Source: JBAYIE01 sp041665785
GTDB taxonomy: Bacteria; Bacteroidota; Bacteroidia; UKL13-3
Reading direction: 5' to 3'
DNA: 64,000 nt
NCBI GenBank assembly: GCA_041665785.1
Contig: JBAYIE010000002.1
Coordinates: 62,001 to 126,000 of the forward strand
The notes under the pieces are model-generated. The model was given only the letters and a program-made list of their open reading frames with translations. It made no database searches and was not told the origin of the DNA. The position numbers and the translations under genes are program-made. Positions 8,916 through 18,225 of the stretch are shown here, one piece after another (positions within the stretch are counted from its first letter, which is position 1; every line of letters starts with the position of its first letter).

Positions 8916-10141
8916 GCGGAGCGGTAATAAAGGGTAGAACAATTGTTTTCGGTTAACAGTTTTTGACCGTTTTTTATCAGATCATCCAGCTTAACGGCCA
9001 GATAGTGGGAGGTTTCCTTATCTACAAGATTTATATCTCCCAGCATTTCACAATAAGCCAGTTTCATGGCCCGGTTCAATACATTAACATCGTTAAATAG
9101 CAAAGTTGTTTCGGTCTTGTTTTTCACCTTTTGCAACTCCTCTTCGTTCAATTCCGAAAGTATTTTTTGCAGCAATTCCTGAATGGCTTTGTCGCCTGAT
9201 TCGATGGGAATTCCTTTGCTCAGTTTACCTTCTATTATAAATAAGCCGGGCTCTACATCGCCGGTGATATAACAATCAATTTCGCTGAAAAGCCCTTTTT
9301 CTTTCACCAATACCTGATAAAGCCGGGATGATTTTCCGCTACCCAGCATATCCGAGAGGAGGTCGGTTTCGTAATATCCTGTTTCCATTCGACCCGGCAT
9401 ATGCCAGGCTTTCAGTACCATATCAAGCGGTACGGGTGCCTTTATTTCCAGGTGTCGGGGTTCTGATTGTACCGGTTCGGTTTTGTATTGCGGACGATTA
9501 ACCTTGCGGGCCGGAATATCTCCAAACCACTTGGTGACCAACTCCAGAGCGGGCGCTTCTTCAATATGTCCGGCAATAACCAGTATAGCATTATTGGGCG
9601 CATAAAATGAATCAAAGAATGTTTTTACATCTTCTAACCGCGCTTCTTCAATATGGGAGATTTCCCTGCCAATGGTTGGCCATGAATACGGATGTTCGAG
9701 GTATGCCAGGGGCAGGAGTTTTAACCAGGTATCGCCGTAGGGCTGATTCAGGTAACGTTCTTTAAACTCCTCAATCACCACATTTCGTTGCACATCCAAC
9801 GATTTCTGGTTGATATTCAGACTGAACATTCGGTCGGACTCGAGCCATAATCCGGTTTCAATATTGTTAAACGGCAGGGTGAGGTAATAATTGGTGATAT
9901 CGTTGCTGGTAAATGCATTGTTATCTCCACCGGCTGTTTGCAAAACGGTATCGAAATCGGGAACATGTTTTGAACCTCCGAACATGAGGTGTTCAAACAA
10001 ATGGGCAAAACCCGTTTTATCGGGAGATTCATCTTTTGAGCCAACCCGGTATAAAATATTCAGTACGCAAAGTTTGGTATTGAAATCGGGGTGGTGAATT
10101 ACGGTTAAACCGTTTTGGAGGGTGTGTTTTGTGAATAACAT
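8912..10141 (-). CDS. M16 family zinc peptidase, catalytic subunit
   Basis: Zinc metallopeptidase of 409 residues. The inverted zinc motif HLFEH is at residues 47-51 in TGFAHLFEHLMFGG, and the third ligand region is VVIEEFKER around E124/E125, the usual spacing for M16. Short unfolded peptides are the usual substrates of this family. It is the first gene of a pair, followed by the non-catalytic partner with a four-base ATGA overlap, an arrangement common in Bacteroidetes. The upstream 157 bases hold a near-match TAGGTTGC box but no full promoter. No signal peptide is evident. Confidence 0.92.
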   Translation of the reverse strand: MLFTKHTLQNGLTVIHHPDFNTKLCVLNILYRVGSKDESPDKTGFAHLFEHLMFGGSKHVPDFDTVLQTAGGDNNAFTSNDITNYYLTLPFNNIETGLWLESDRMFSLNINQKSLDVQRNVVIEEFKERYLNQPYGDTWLKLLPLAYLEHPYSWPTIGREISHIEEARLEDVKTFFDSFYAPNNAILVIAGHIEEAPALELVTKWFGDIPARKVNRPQYKTEPVQSEPRHLEIKAPVPLDMVLKAWHMPGRMETGYYETDLLSDMLGSGKSSRLYQVLVKEKGLFSEIDCYITGDVEPGLFIIEGKLSKGIPIESGDKAIQELLQKILSELNEEELQKVKNKTETTLLFNDVNVLNRAMKLAYCEMLGDINLVDKETSHYLAVKLDDLIKNGQKLLTENNCSTLYYRSA

Positions 10142-10298
10142 CTTGACCTTTGCAACCTATGAACTATTTTGATGATTATAACGCATTAGCGCGCGGATAG
10201 TTCGAAAATGAACCGAATGTATACCCCGGCTAAAATAATTTATTAGACGTACCAAAAACGCCTCGAATTAACATACACGAAATCAGTTACTTAACAAA

Positions 10299-12686
10299 TC
10301 AGAAGTTAAAACCTAAGTTAACATATGTGGAAAAGGCGTTGAGTTCTGCAGATCGCATAAAGGTAACCTCCAGCGGACCCAAAACCGAATCGTATGAAAA
10401 ACTTAACCCGAAACCGGTGAGGTATTGCTTTTTTTGAACAAGGGCATCTGTTGTATAATAGGAATGAAATATGGGAACAAAATTTCCGACATTACCTCTC
10501 AGGGTAATGTAAAAATTGCGAACCGGACTTGTTCTTATTCCTCCCATAACGCTTGCAAAATTGTTGGTGTTGAGTTGGTATTCATTTACCCCGACAAAGG
10601 AAATTTGATTACGAAATTGTTGAACCAGGCCACCAACCACATAATTATTGAAAAGGATAGCCGAGCGGTTTAGCCGGTATGGATTGAAACTGAAATAAGC
10701 ATTGATGCCGAATAATGCCACCCACGATCGCGAAATTGAATAGGTTTTTTGGGTATTGAATTTAAACTGTATATAATGGTTGAGTGCTGCAAGTTTCAAC
10801 GTGTCTTCCGGAACGGAAACAAAATAATTATCACCGCTTGGGTTCTGAATATATTGCGAAAAATGGTAACGCGTATCATAAATAAAGGAAGTTTCAATAT
10901 ACGTTTTGGAACCCTTGTTTGGGAAGTAAACCCGGTCGTGAGAGTTGGTTAAAAAGTACCCGTAATAATTCCAGTGTGCGATGTTTCCATCATAGATCAA
11001 AGAGTTTCCAAACACTTCCGGACTCACCGAAATGAACTCACGCTTTAATCCGATTCCGTATGCACGAGCGCTTTGAATGGACTTTTGGAGTTTGACATCA
11101 AATCCGGTATAGAATTGCCGGTACTGAGAAACCTTCACCAGATTCTGATAAATGGGATATTCGTTTTGGTCGTAATACACCGCACCTCCGATTCCAAAAT
11201 CCTGTTTGGGTCCGAAGTATAAAAAGTACTCGCTGCGCAATCGCAGGTAATGAGAAATATTGGCGGTTACATAAAACCGCGATCGTTTTCCCAATGTATT
11301 CCGTGTGGTAAAATTCAGAATAAAAGCACTGCCTGTAAATGTGTTTTGATTAAGCGCGAATTTGACATATGAATTTGGATTTTCGACAGTGATCAGGCGC
11401 AATTGAGCATACCCATCCTTTGGAATTAATTCATAACTGATGCGGTTAAAATAACGCGTACCGTATATATGTGTTATTCTATTCGCAATATCGTTTAAAG
11501 CAAAAGGTGTGTTTTTGGGAATGGCCAACTTTCCGGTTACTAAAATAGGATCCACGCTTTTTGTACCTTCAATAAAGATGGTGTTAATGATGACCGAATC
11601 GGGCAAAATGGTAATTTCTTTTTTAACCGGACCGAAAATCCGGTTGATAGAGTCGGCCAGATTACGCAATGCATCAAACTGTGCAAATGCCGCATCGTAC
11701 CCTCGTTGAATCAGCGAATCAGCTTCAAAAAAACTGGTTGTCCCGAAATTATCCATATTGGGTTCAATCAGATACGTGCACAATTTTTTCTGTCGTTGCG
11801 AGTCGTCGTTGTCAACAATAAATAAAGATTGATTCAGAATATCAAACACACTTTGCAATTCATTTTCTTTCAGGAAGCCCTGCGATAAATTGACCCCGAT
11901 AACAATATCGGCACCCATATCGAGCATGTCGCTTACCGGGAAATTGCGCACAATTCCCCCATCCACCAGCAAACGTCCCTGGTATTTTACCGGAGAAAAA
12001 ATGGAAGGGATGGCCATGCTGGCGCGGATGGCTTCGGCGAGGTTACCACTATCCAGCCGAACAGCAGAACCGGTGGTAATATCGGTTGCAATACAGCGGA
12101 ACGGAATGGGAAATTCGGAAAATCGTTTGGTTTTGTATGCCACCGAAAAAATGCGTGAAAGCTCTACCGAAAAACTTTGCGCATCAATGATTCCTTTTGG
12201 TAAAACCAACCGGTTTTGCACCAAGGGAATTTCCATTATATATTTTCCGTATTCGCTTTTTTCTTCAATGGAAATCTGGCTAAGTTTGGGCGTATTGGTA
12301 AGCAGTACCGACCAGTCCTGATTGCGCACTATATACTCAATGGAATCTACGGAATACCCAACGGCATACATGCCTCCAATGATAGAACCTACCGATGCGC
12401 CCGCAATATAATCAACATGTATTCCCGCTTTTTCTAAAACACGCAGAACGCCCACATGACAAATGCCTTTGGCACCGCCGCCGCTGAGTACCAGTCCTAT
12501 TTTGGGTCGTTTGGAGGCCCGGGTTTGATCTTGCGCCAATAATGGAAAAGCGATACTTAAAGTAAAAAACAATAGGCAGCTGCGTGCAAAAAGTTTTCCT
12601 GCAACAGATAACGAATTAAGAAATACCAGGAGGATGAAGTTTCGCTGCAGTGGTGTGTTTTTCGATATGCGTTGGTTGAAAAGCAA
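10299..12686 (-). CDS. Patatin-like phospholipase with POTRA and outer-membrane barrel (PlpD-like)
   Basis: Predicted lipid acyl hydrolase fused to its own outer-membrane barrel. A hydrophobic signal segment ends at LLAQ near residue 52. The patatin domain has the oxyanion motif GGGAKG (69-74), nucleophile motif GASVG with S98, and the dyad aspartate D242 in LVDGGIVRNFP. A POTRA-like segment follows (INTIFIEGTKSVDPILV), then a BamA/TamA-type 16-strand barrel ending in AFSTYVNLGFNF with terminal aromatic phenylalanine. The reading frame opens with TTG at 12686; no ATG is in frame before the signal segment, and a TATCTTTA near -7 box at 12698-12705 supports this start. Confidence 0.88.
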   Translation of the reverse strand: MLFNQRISKNTPLQRNFILLVFLNSLSVAGKLFARSCLLFFTLSIAFPLLAQDQTRASKRPKIGLVLSGGGAKGICHVGVLRVLEKAGIHVDYIAGASVGSIIGGMYAVGYSVDSIEYIVRNQDWSVLLTNTPKLSQISIEEKSEYGKYIMEIPLVQNRLVLPKGIIDAQSFSVELSRIFSVAYKTKRFSEFPIPFRCIATDITTGSAVRLDSGNLAEAIRASMAIPSIFSPVKYQGRLLVDGGIVRNFPVSDMLDMGADIVIGVNLSQGFLKENELQSVFDILNQSLFIVDNDDSQRQKKLCTYLIEPNMDNFGTTSFFEADSLIQRGYDAAFAQFDALRNLADSINRIFGPVKKEITILPDSVIINTIFIEGTKSVDPILVTGKLAIPKNTPFALNDIANRITHIYGTRYFNRISYELIPKDGYAQLRLITVENPNSYVKFALNQNTFTGSAFILNFTTRNTLGKRSRFYVTANISHYLRLRSEYFLYFGPKQDFGIGGAVYYDQNEYPIYQNLVKVSQYRQFYTGFDVKLQKSIQSARAYGIGLKREFISVSPEVFGNSLIYDGNIAHWNYYGYFLTNSHDRVYFPNKGSKTYIETSFIYDTRYHFSQYIQNPSGDNYFVSVPEDTLKLAALNHYIQFKFNTQKTYSISRSWVALFGINAYFSFNPYRLNRSAILFNNYVVGGLVQQFRNQISFVGVNEYQLNTNNFASVMGGIRTSPVRNFYITLRGNVGNFVPIFHSYYTTDALVQKKQYLTGFGLSFSYDSVLGPLEVTFMRSAELNAFSTYVNLGFNF

Positions 12687-12774
12687 TATAATGTTTGTAA
12701 AGATAATATTGTATTTCCGTCCTTTTCATGTGTTTACATCATAAATGAGCAAAAATACTATGGAAATTAAACGG

Positions 12775-12782
12775 TAACTTTG
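12775..12782 (+). promoter_or_regulatory. Putative -7 box for the pseudouridine synthase gene
   Basis: TAACTTTG is an exact TAnnTTTG match 17 bases before the ATG at 12800, implying a short leader. No clear TTG lies 17-23 bases upstream. The gap is a divergent intergenic region shared with the patatin gene. Confidence 0.5.
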
Positions 12783-12799
12783 CCGCCTAATTATTTCAT

Positions 12800-14677
12800 A
12801 TGGCGATCAGAAAAAGGCCGGATTCGGCAAAACCCGGAGGAGGCAAGAAAAAACCGGGATTCAGCTCCGGTATAAAACGCGACGGATTTAAATCGGGTGG
12901 ATATAAAGGAAAAGCAGGCGGAAGTGGCGACGACAAGCCTCGCTTTCGTGCAAAGCCAACGGGCGATAAACCATATGCACGCAAGACTTCCGATTCGGGA
13001 GAATATCGTAAAACATCATCTCCACGCAGCGGATCAGCACCGTACAAAAAGAGAGATGGAGATGATTCCAAAAGCGGATTCAAAAGAACAGCTACGCGTT
13101 CATTTGAAAAGCGCGAAGGCAGCTACGGAGACCGTAAACCATCGAGTGGATATAAAGGTAAGAGCAGCGGCGACTCATCCAGACCACCGCGCAAATACGG
13201 CGATAAACCAACAGGCGATCGCTATGTACGTAAAAGTTCAGGCGACGATTCAAGACCTCCGCGTAAGTACGGTGACAAACCGACCGGTGATCGCTTTGTA
13301 AGAAAAAGCAGCAGCGACTTATCCAGACCACCCCGCAAATATGGCGATAAGCCTGCCGGGGATCGTTTTGAAAGAAAAAGTAGTAGCGATTCAAGACCAC
13401 CGCGCAAATACGGCGACAAACCTACAGGCGATCGATTCGTTCGAAAGAGTTCAGGCGACGATGCAAGGCCACCACGCAAATATGGCGACAAACCCTCTGG
13501 TGATCGCTTTGTAAGAAAAAGCAGCAACGACTCGTCCAGACCGCCTCGCAAATACGGCGAAAAACCAACAGGCGATCGATATACACGCAAGCCGGATAGC
13601 AGTGATACCAGAAAGGAAAACAGCGACACAGAAAGACCACCAAGTAAGTTCGGGGATAAACCATTAAGAGATAGCAGGGTACGAAGGCCAGCGAGTGGAT
13701 TTACACGTAAAGACCGTGACGACACAGAAAGACCAGCAACACGCACTCCGCGTACTTCTGACGGTGATGATAAGCCGGCATTTCGTAAACCAACCGAGTT
13801 TAAAACACGCAGTTTTGCGGGAGCAAAAAAAGAAGGCGACAGAGAACCACGTCGTAGGTTTGAGAAACCGGCCTATGGCTCCAAACCGCGTACAGGAGCC
13901 GGATCGCGGACACGTACCCGTACAAAAGACGCTGAAGGCGATATGCTTTCCGAATCAGGAACCATTCGTCTGAACCGCTATATTTCCAATGCAGGAATTT
14001 GCTCGCGCCGTGAAGCCGATAAATTGATTGGTGCCGGACTGGTGAGTGTAAACGGTACCATCATTACAGAAATGGGTCATCAGGTAAATCCGGGCGATGT
14101 GGTGAAGTACAACAACAGCAAACTGAGCACCGAAAAGAAGGTATATCTGTTGATGAATAAACCGAAGGACATGATCACTACGCTCGACGATCCTGACAAG
14201 CGTAAAATTGTAACCGATTTGTTGAAAGGCGAAGATCTGCCAAGGGTATATCCGGTAGGCCGTTTAGACCGGAATACGACGGGTGTATTGTTGCTGACCA
14301 ACGACGGAGAAATGGCGCAGCGCCTGATGCATCCGAAATACGAGGTGCAAAAAATTTATAAAGCCACGCTGGATAAAAACTTCAAAGGCGAAGACTTGTG
14401 GACATTGACTCAGGGTGTTGAACTCGAAGACGGTTTTATTAAACCCGACAGCATTGCCGTTCCTGATCCTGCTGTTAAAAACGAAGTGGGAATTGAGATC
14501 CACAGTGGCCGGAATCGCATCATTCACCGCATGTTTGAACATGTGGGATATTCGCTGGATAAACTCGACCGGGTATTGTATGCCGGATTATCGCGCAAAA
14601 GCCTGAAACGGGGCGAGTGGAGAATGCTGGAAGAACGCGAGATCTCGGCGCTGAAGAAGCTCGTAAAACTGAAATAG
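12800..14677 (+). CDS. RsuA/RluB-family pseudouridine synthase with long basic repeat N-terminus
   Basis: Isomerises a uridine of rRNA to pseudouridine (the RluB/RsuA/RluE/F group). The catalytic part occupies about residues 388-625: an S4 RNA-binding domain (IRLNRYISNAGICSRREAD), then the synthase core with GRLDRNTTGVLLLTNDGE, where D490 is the catalytic aspartate, and HSGRNRIIHRMFEHVGY. The first ~385 residues are very unusual: Lys/Arg/Gly/Ser/Asp-rich, disordered, with six near-perfect 23-24-residue repeats of RPPRKYGDKPTGDR type. Such basic extensions occur in Bacteroidetes homologues but the repeat array is striking. It probably binds RNA or the ribosome; this is inference. tatA follows 67 bases later. 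Confidence 0.92.
   Translation: MAIRKRPDSAKPGGGKKKPGFSSGIKRDGFKSGGYKGKAGGSGDDKPRFRAKPTGDKPYARKTSDSGEYRKTSSPRSGSAPYKKRDGDDSKSGFKRTATRSFEKREGSYGDRKPSSGYKGKSSGDSSRPPRKYGDKPTGDRYVRKSSGDDSRPPRKYGDKPTGDRFVRKSSSDLSRPPRKYGDKPAGDRFERKSSSDSRPPRKYGDKPTGDRFVRKSSGDDARPPRKYGDKPSGDRFVRKSSNDSSRPPRKYGEKPTGDRYTRKPDSSDTRKENSDTERPPSKFGDKPLRDSRVRRPASGFTRKDRDDTERPATRTPRTSDGDDKPAFRKPTEFKTRSFAGAKKEGDREPRRRFEKPAYGSKPRTGAGSRTRTRTKDAEGDMLSESGTIRLNRYISNAGICSRREADKLIGAGLVSVNGTIITEMGHQVNPGDVVKYNNSKLSTEKKVYLLMNKPKDMITTLDDPDKRKIVTDLLKGEDLPRVYPVGRLDRNTTGVLLLTNDGEMAQRLMHPKYEVQKIYKATLDKNFKGEDLWTLTQGVELEDGFIKPDSIAVPDPAVKNEVGIEIHSGRNRIIHRMFEHVGYSLDKLDRVLYAGLSRKSLKRGEWRMLEEREISALKKLVKLK
13181..13609 (+). repeat. In-frame 72-bp tandem repeats (six units)
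   Basis: Units begin at 13181, 13253, 13325, 13394, 13466 and 13538, with spacings of 72, 72, 69, 72 and 72 bases. Each encodes RPPRKYG(D/E)KP(T/A/S)GDR followed by a (Y/F)xRKSS-type tail; a degenerate seventh (RPPSKFGDKP) begins at 13634. DNA copies differ mainly at third positions (for example aaa/aag, ccg/cca), so selection on protein sequence is implied and not recent DNA duplication alone. Confidence 0.92.
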
Positions 14678-14717
14678 ATAATCACCCCGTAAAGAGTAGA
14701 AAAATCAAATAAAAACC

Positions 14718-14725
14718 TAACTTTG
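14718..14725 (+). promoter_or_regulatory. Putative -7 box for tatA
   Basis: TAACTTTG, exact TAnnTTTG, 19 bases before the tatA ATG. It is identical to the box in front of the pseudouridine synthase gene. No TTG at -33 was found. Confidence 0.45.
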
Positions 14726-14744
14726 CACTTCAAAAAATAAAGCG

Positions 14745-14966
14745 ATGAACACAACCTTATTGTTTATAGGAAATCTGGGTGGCGGCGAATGGATCATTAT
14801 TATTTTAGCCATATTGCTGTTATTCGGCGGTAAAAAAATTCCGGAATTGATGCGCGGTATCGGGCAAGGTATGCGTGAATTCAACGATGCCAAGAAAAGC
14901 GTTAAGTCCCAAATCGAAGACGGAATGAAGGACAAAGAAAAAACTGAAAACGCCGAGAATAAATAG
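14745..14966 (+). CDS. tatA: Twin-arginine translocase subunit TatA/TatE
   Basis: Pore-forming component of the Tat pathway, which exports folded proteins across the inner membrane. The 73-residue protein has a short periplasmic N-terminus, one membrane helix (WIIIILAILLLF, about 16-27), the FGGKKIPEL hinge and an amphipathic helix (MRGIGQGMREFNDAKK), then a charged tail. These are the TatA signatures. tatC is not nearby, so the translocon is split. Its TAG stop shares one base with the GTG start of gatA, suggesting coupled translation. Confidence 0.95.
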   Translation: MNTTLLFIGNLGGGEWIIIILAILLLFGGKKIPELMRGIGQGMREFNDAKKSVKSQIEDGMKDKEKTENAENK

Positions 14967-16375
14967 TGAAGGAATACAAAAGCTTAACTGACATTCAATC
15001 GGATATTTCCGGCGACAAGATCACCTTACGTGATCTTGTTTTGCATTATCTCGGGAACATTGAGAAACAAGCTTCCCTGAATGCATTTCTGGAAGTATAC
15101 GGCGATGAAGCCCTCCAACGCGCGGACCTCATTCAGGATAAAATAAAGCAAGGCAGAGCCGGAAAGCTGGCCGGAATGGTGATTGCCCTGAAAGACAATA
15201 TTTGTTATAAAGGACATCACGTTTCTGCTTCTTCCAAAATTTTACAGGGCTTCGAATCGGTTTACAGTGCTACCGTGGTCGAGCGATTACTGGCTGAAGA
15301 TGCCATCATCATCGGACGTACCAATTGCGACGAATTTGCCATGGGAGCATCCAATGAAAATTCAGCATACGGACCGGTGCACAATGCGCTGGATCCTGAA
15401 CGGGTTTCCGGTGGTTCATCGGGTGGATCTGCAGTTTCGGTACAATCCGATTGTTGTCTGGCTGCATTGGGTTCAGATACCGGCGGATCGGTACGTCAAC
15501 CCGCCGCTTTTTGTGGTGTATATGGTTTGAAACCTACCTATGGAAGAGTATCACGCTATGGACTAATTGCCTATGCTTCATCGTTTGATCAGATCGGAAC
15601 CTTTACCAAAAGTGTGACCGATTCACGTAAATTGATGGAGGTAATGGCAGGCAAAGATCCGATGGATGCTACCACATCCGAAAAACCGGTGCTTACCCAA
15701 TCCAACGTTCATACGCAAAAAAAATTCCGGATTTCTTATATCCGTGAGTGCATAGAGCACGAAGGCATTGATCCAGATGTGAAGGCTGCCACGATGAAGC
15801 TGATACAGGAATTGCGTGAAAAAGGACACGAGGTAAACGAAATCAGTTTCCCTTATCTTGAATACCTTGTTCCGGTATATTACGTATTGACCACAGCAGA
15901 AGCGTCATCAAATTTATCGCGCTTTTCGGGCATGTTGTACGGTCATCGCAGCGATCAAGGGCACGACCTCGACAGCATGATCCGAAAGTCACGCAGCGAA
16001 GGATTCGGGACAGAGGTGAAACGCAGAATCATGCTCGGTACTTTTGTTTTATCAGCCGGATATTTTGATGCGTATTATACCAAAGCCCAGCAAGTTCGCC
16101 GTCTGGTACAGGATAAAACAGAAGCGTTGTTGAGAGAGGCTGATTTTATTCTTTCGCCCACAACACCAACTGCAGCCTTTAAACTGGGCGAAAAAGCCGG
16201 TAACCCGATTGCCATGTACCTGGCCGATTTATATACCGTACATGCCAATATATCGGGGCATCCCGCGCTGAGTTTTCCATATGGGTCAGACAAAAACGGT
16301 ATGCCAATTGGCATGCAACTGATGTCGGATCATTTTAACGAATCTGCGTTACTGGATTTCACTGAAGTCCTGTAA
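14966..16375 (+). CDS. gatA: Aspartyl/glutamyl-tRNA amidotransferase subunit A
   Basis: Glutaminase/amidase subunit of GatCAB, which converts Glu-tRNA(Gln) (and Asp-tRNA(Asn)) to the amidated form. The amidase-signature triad is visible: K76 in ALKDNICYKG, cis-Ser S151 in SGGSSGGSA and nucleophile S175 in TGGSVRQPAAF. It is 469 residues, slightly short at the C-terminus but complete. It starts with GTG at 14966, overlapping the tatA stop by one base (TAGTG); no upstream in-frame alternative is needed because the N-terminus aligns with the family. gatB and gatC are not in the window. Confidence 0.95.
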   Translation: MKEYKSLTDIQSDISGDKITLRDLVLHYLGNIEKQASLNAFLEVYGDEALQRADLIQDKIKQGRAGKLAGMVIALKDNICYKGHHVSASSKILQGFESVYSATVVERLLAEDAIIIGRTNCDEFAMGASNENSAYGPVHNALDPERVSGGSSGGSAVSVQSDCCLAALGSDTGGSVRQPAAFCGVYGLKPTYGRVSRYGLIAYASSFDQIGTFTKSVTDSRKLMEVMAGKDPMDATTSEKPVLTQSNVHTQKKFRISYIRECIEHEGIDPDVKAATMKLIQELREKGHEVNEISFPYLEYLVPVYYVLTTAEASSNLSRFSGMLYGHRSDQGHDLDSMIRKSRSEGFGTEVKRRIMLGTFVLSAGYFDAYYTKAQQVRRLVQDKTEALLREADFILSPTTPTAAFKLGEKAGNPIAMYLADLYTVHANISGHPALSFPYGSDKNGMPIGMQLMSDHFNESALLDFTEVL

Positions 16376-16398
16376 CGATTAACCAAACCAACCGATCG

Positions 16399-17634
16399 AT
16401 GAGAAACAGCTTACTTCTGTTTATAGCGCTTTTTTTGACTTTTACGGGCGTTTATAGCCAACCGGTACGTCCCGGGAGCGACGAGCTCTATCAAGCCCGT
16501 CTGGCTACCTTAAAAACCTCCATCGAACTTATATACCGTACAGAGGTAAAGCAGTATATTGAAGCATACATTGAAAATCCGGATCGCACAAGGGAAATTA
16601 TCCAGCAAAGCAAGACACAATTTCCGCTAATTGAGCGGGCTTTAAGAAGCAAGGGTGTAAGTACCGATTTGAAATATCTGGCTGTAGCTTTATCTGAGCT
16701 CAATCCGATAGCTAAAAATCCGTATGGTGCCAACGGAATCTGGATGATGATGTTCAACGTTGGCAAGATGTACAAAGTGAAAGTGAATTCATTTGTAGAC
16801 GATCGCCTGGATCCTTACAAATCATCCGTTGTTGCGGCAACCCATTTCCGCGATTTGTATTCCATTTACCATCAATGGCCTTTGGTAATTGCAGCTTATG
16901 CATCATCTCCGGTGATGCTCAACAAATGCATACGCATGGCCAACAACAGCCTTTATTTTTGGGATGTATATCCGTTTCTACCCGAAACCACCCGCGATAT
17001 TTATCCCAGGTACATTGCCGCCGTTTATATCATGAATTTTTACCGCGAACACGGTATACGCACTATCGCTCCTGAAGTGCGCATGGAAACCGATACGGTT
17101 TTGGTAAACAAATGGCTCTCTTTACAACAAATTTCCGCAACCATCGATATTCCTCTCGAAGTGCTTCGTAAGTTGAATCCTATTTTTAAAAAAGATATTA
17201 TTCCATATAACCTGCACGGATACCAGATTCTTTTGCCCGAAGGGAAAGCTGCGCATTTCGATCGCCTGAAAGATTCCGTGTATAATCCATTGCCCCGTCC
17301 GGCCGATTTTGTACCCGTTCAAATTCAACACGAACCTACCGATTCAACAACAACACAGGTAGTGAGCGCAGTTGAAAACACCAAACAGGAGGAGAAACGC
17401 TTTGATAAAAAACGACTGTACTATACGGTTAAAAAGGGAGATAATCTGGCAGATATTGCTGATTGGTTCGATGTTACGCAACGCGAGATCGTTTCGTGGA
17501 ACAAACTGAAATCAACAAAGGTAGTCAGAGGTAGAAAACTCATCATTTGGGTGAACGAAAAAAAGACCGGTTATTACAAGCGTATCAATTCGATGAGTAC
17601 AGTGCAGAAGAAGAAGCTGAAGCGAAAGGATTGA
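16399..17634 (+). CDS. MltD-like lytic transglycosylase-fold protein with LysM domains
   Basis: Probable periplasmic peptidoglycan-binding protein of 411 residues. A signal peptide ends near GVYSQ (20). The lysozyme-like SLT fold covers about 70-220: SELNPIAKNPYGANGIWMM holds the likely catalytic E100, with later elements DDRLDPYKSSVVAATHF and LVIAAYASSP. The usual S-xx-GAxGLWQF context is altered, so activity may be weak. One degenerate LysM-like stretch (LSLQQISATIDIPLEVLRKLN) and a clear C-terminal LysM (YYTVKKGDNLADIADWF) bind glycan. It follows gatA by 23 bases. Confidence 0.82.
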   Translation: MRNSLLLFIALFLTFTGVYSQPVRPGSDELYQARLATLKTSIELIYRTEVKQYIEAYIENPDRTREIIQQSKTQFPLIERALRSKGVSTDLKYLAVALSELNPIAKNPYGANGIWMMMFNVGKMYKVKVNSFVDDRLDPYKSSVVAATHFRDLYSIYHQWPLVIAAYASSPVMLNKCIRMANNSLYFWDVYPFLPETTRDIYPRYIAAVYIMNFYREHGIRTIAPEVRMETDTVLVNKWLSLQQISATIDIPLEVLRKLNPIFKKDIIPYNLHGYQILLPEGKAAHFDRLKDSVYNPLPRPADFVPVQIQHEPTDSTTTQVVSAVENTKQEEKRFDKKRLYYTVKKGDNLADIADWFDVTQREIVSWNKLKSTKVVRGRKLIIWVNEKKTGYYKRINSMSTVQKKKLKRKD

Positions 17635-17642
17635 GGTGTGGA

Positions 17643-17663
17643 TCCTGGACAAAACGTCCGGGA
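17643..17663. terminator. Weak hairpin between convergent genes
   Basis: TCCTGGAC (17643-17650) pairs with GTCCGGGA (17656-17663), eight pairs including one wobble, around a five-base loop. It lies between the convergent LysM and GtrA-like genes. The nearest T-run is more than ten bases further on, so it is a poor intrinsic terminator. Confidence 0.3.
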
Positions 17664-17695
17664 GAATGAATCATTGTTTTTTGAAATCACGCTGA

Positions 17696-18208
17696 TTAAT
17701 CAAACAGTTCTTCGGGATTGGGCACACGGAATACCATATAGTTGGTACCCAAAAAATTCAGAACGGCATTGAGCACAATGGCAACGATATTGGAAACAGT
17801 GGTATCGTAAGTATAGGCGTATTCGGTAATGGTGTGCAATTGCAGAAAATCAAGCACCCAATAGACCGGCTGGTGAAGCCTGAAAATATGATCACAGGTA
17901 TAATTAAAAGCCAGGTAAACAAAGAAAGTTATTACATACACCAGAACGTATTTTAAGAGGTATTTTTCACCTTCATCCGTATGTTCAACATACGTCCAGA
18001 ATTTGTTCAGCGTAAAGCCTACAAAGAAGCCCAATACATAACCAATGGCTTTGGCCAACAGGTTGTATTGCGGGAATTGAAGCGTAGTTACCCAGAAGAC
18101 AAAAAGACTGACACCTGCGGCCGCGCATCCTACAATAACGAATTTGATGAATTTATGCGCCAGGGGATATTTCCGGATCCATTTTCTGAAAGACTTTAGG
18201 GCGCGCAT
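17696..18208 (-). CDS. GtrA-family membrane protein
   Basis: Small four-helix membrane protein of 170 residues. GtrA proteins are thought to help move polyprenyl-linked sugars across the inner membrane for cell-surface polysaccharides. The sequence shows HKFIKFVIVGCAAAGVSLFVFW, then helices around VLGFFVGFTLNKFWTYV, a motif (FxLNKFWTF) characteristic of the family, and YVITFFVYLAFNY. Its partner glycosyltransferase is not adjacent; several GT2 candidates lie at 41-46 kb. prfA is upstream on the same strand, 17 bases away. Confidence 0.88.
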   Translation of the reverse strand: MRALKSFRKWIRKYPLAHKFIKFVIVGCAAAGVSLFVFWVTTLQFPQYNLLAKAIGYVLGFFVGFTLNKFWTYVEHTDEGEKYLLKYVLVYVITFFVYLAFNYTCDHIFRLHQPVYWVLDFLQLHTITEYAYTYDTTVSNIVAIVLNAVLNFLGTNYMVFRVPNPEELFD

Positions 18209-18225
18209 ATTCCGAAATTAAGGGT

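Noticed and set aside
10127..10138. DnaA-box match TTATTCACA on the minus strand
   Set aside because: It lies in the first codons of the M16 peptidase gene and is isolated; treated as chance.
13181..13609. Repeats with regular spacing as a possible CRISPR array
   Set aside because: Units are 72 bases (once 69), remain in frame, and have no spacers of unrelated sequence.
13222..13746. A 174-codon open frame on the minus strand across the repeats
   Set aside because: It is the complement of the tandem repeats in the pseudouridine synthase gene; the Leu/Arg/Gly-rich text is a mirror of the repeat codons.
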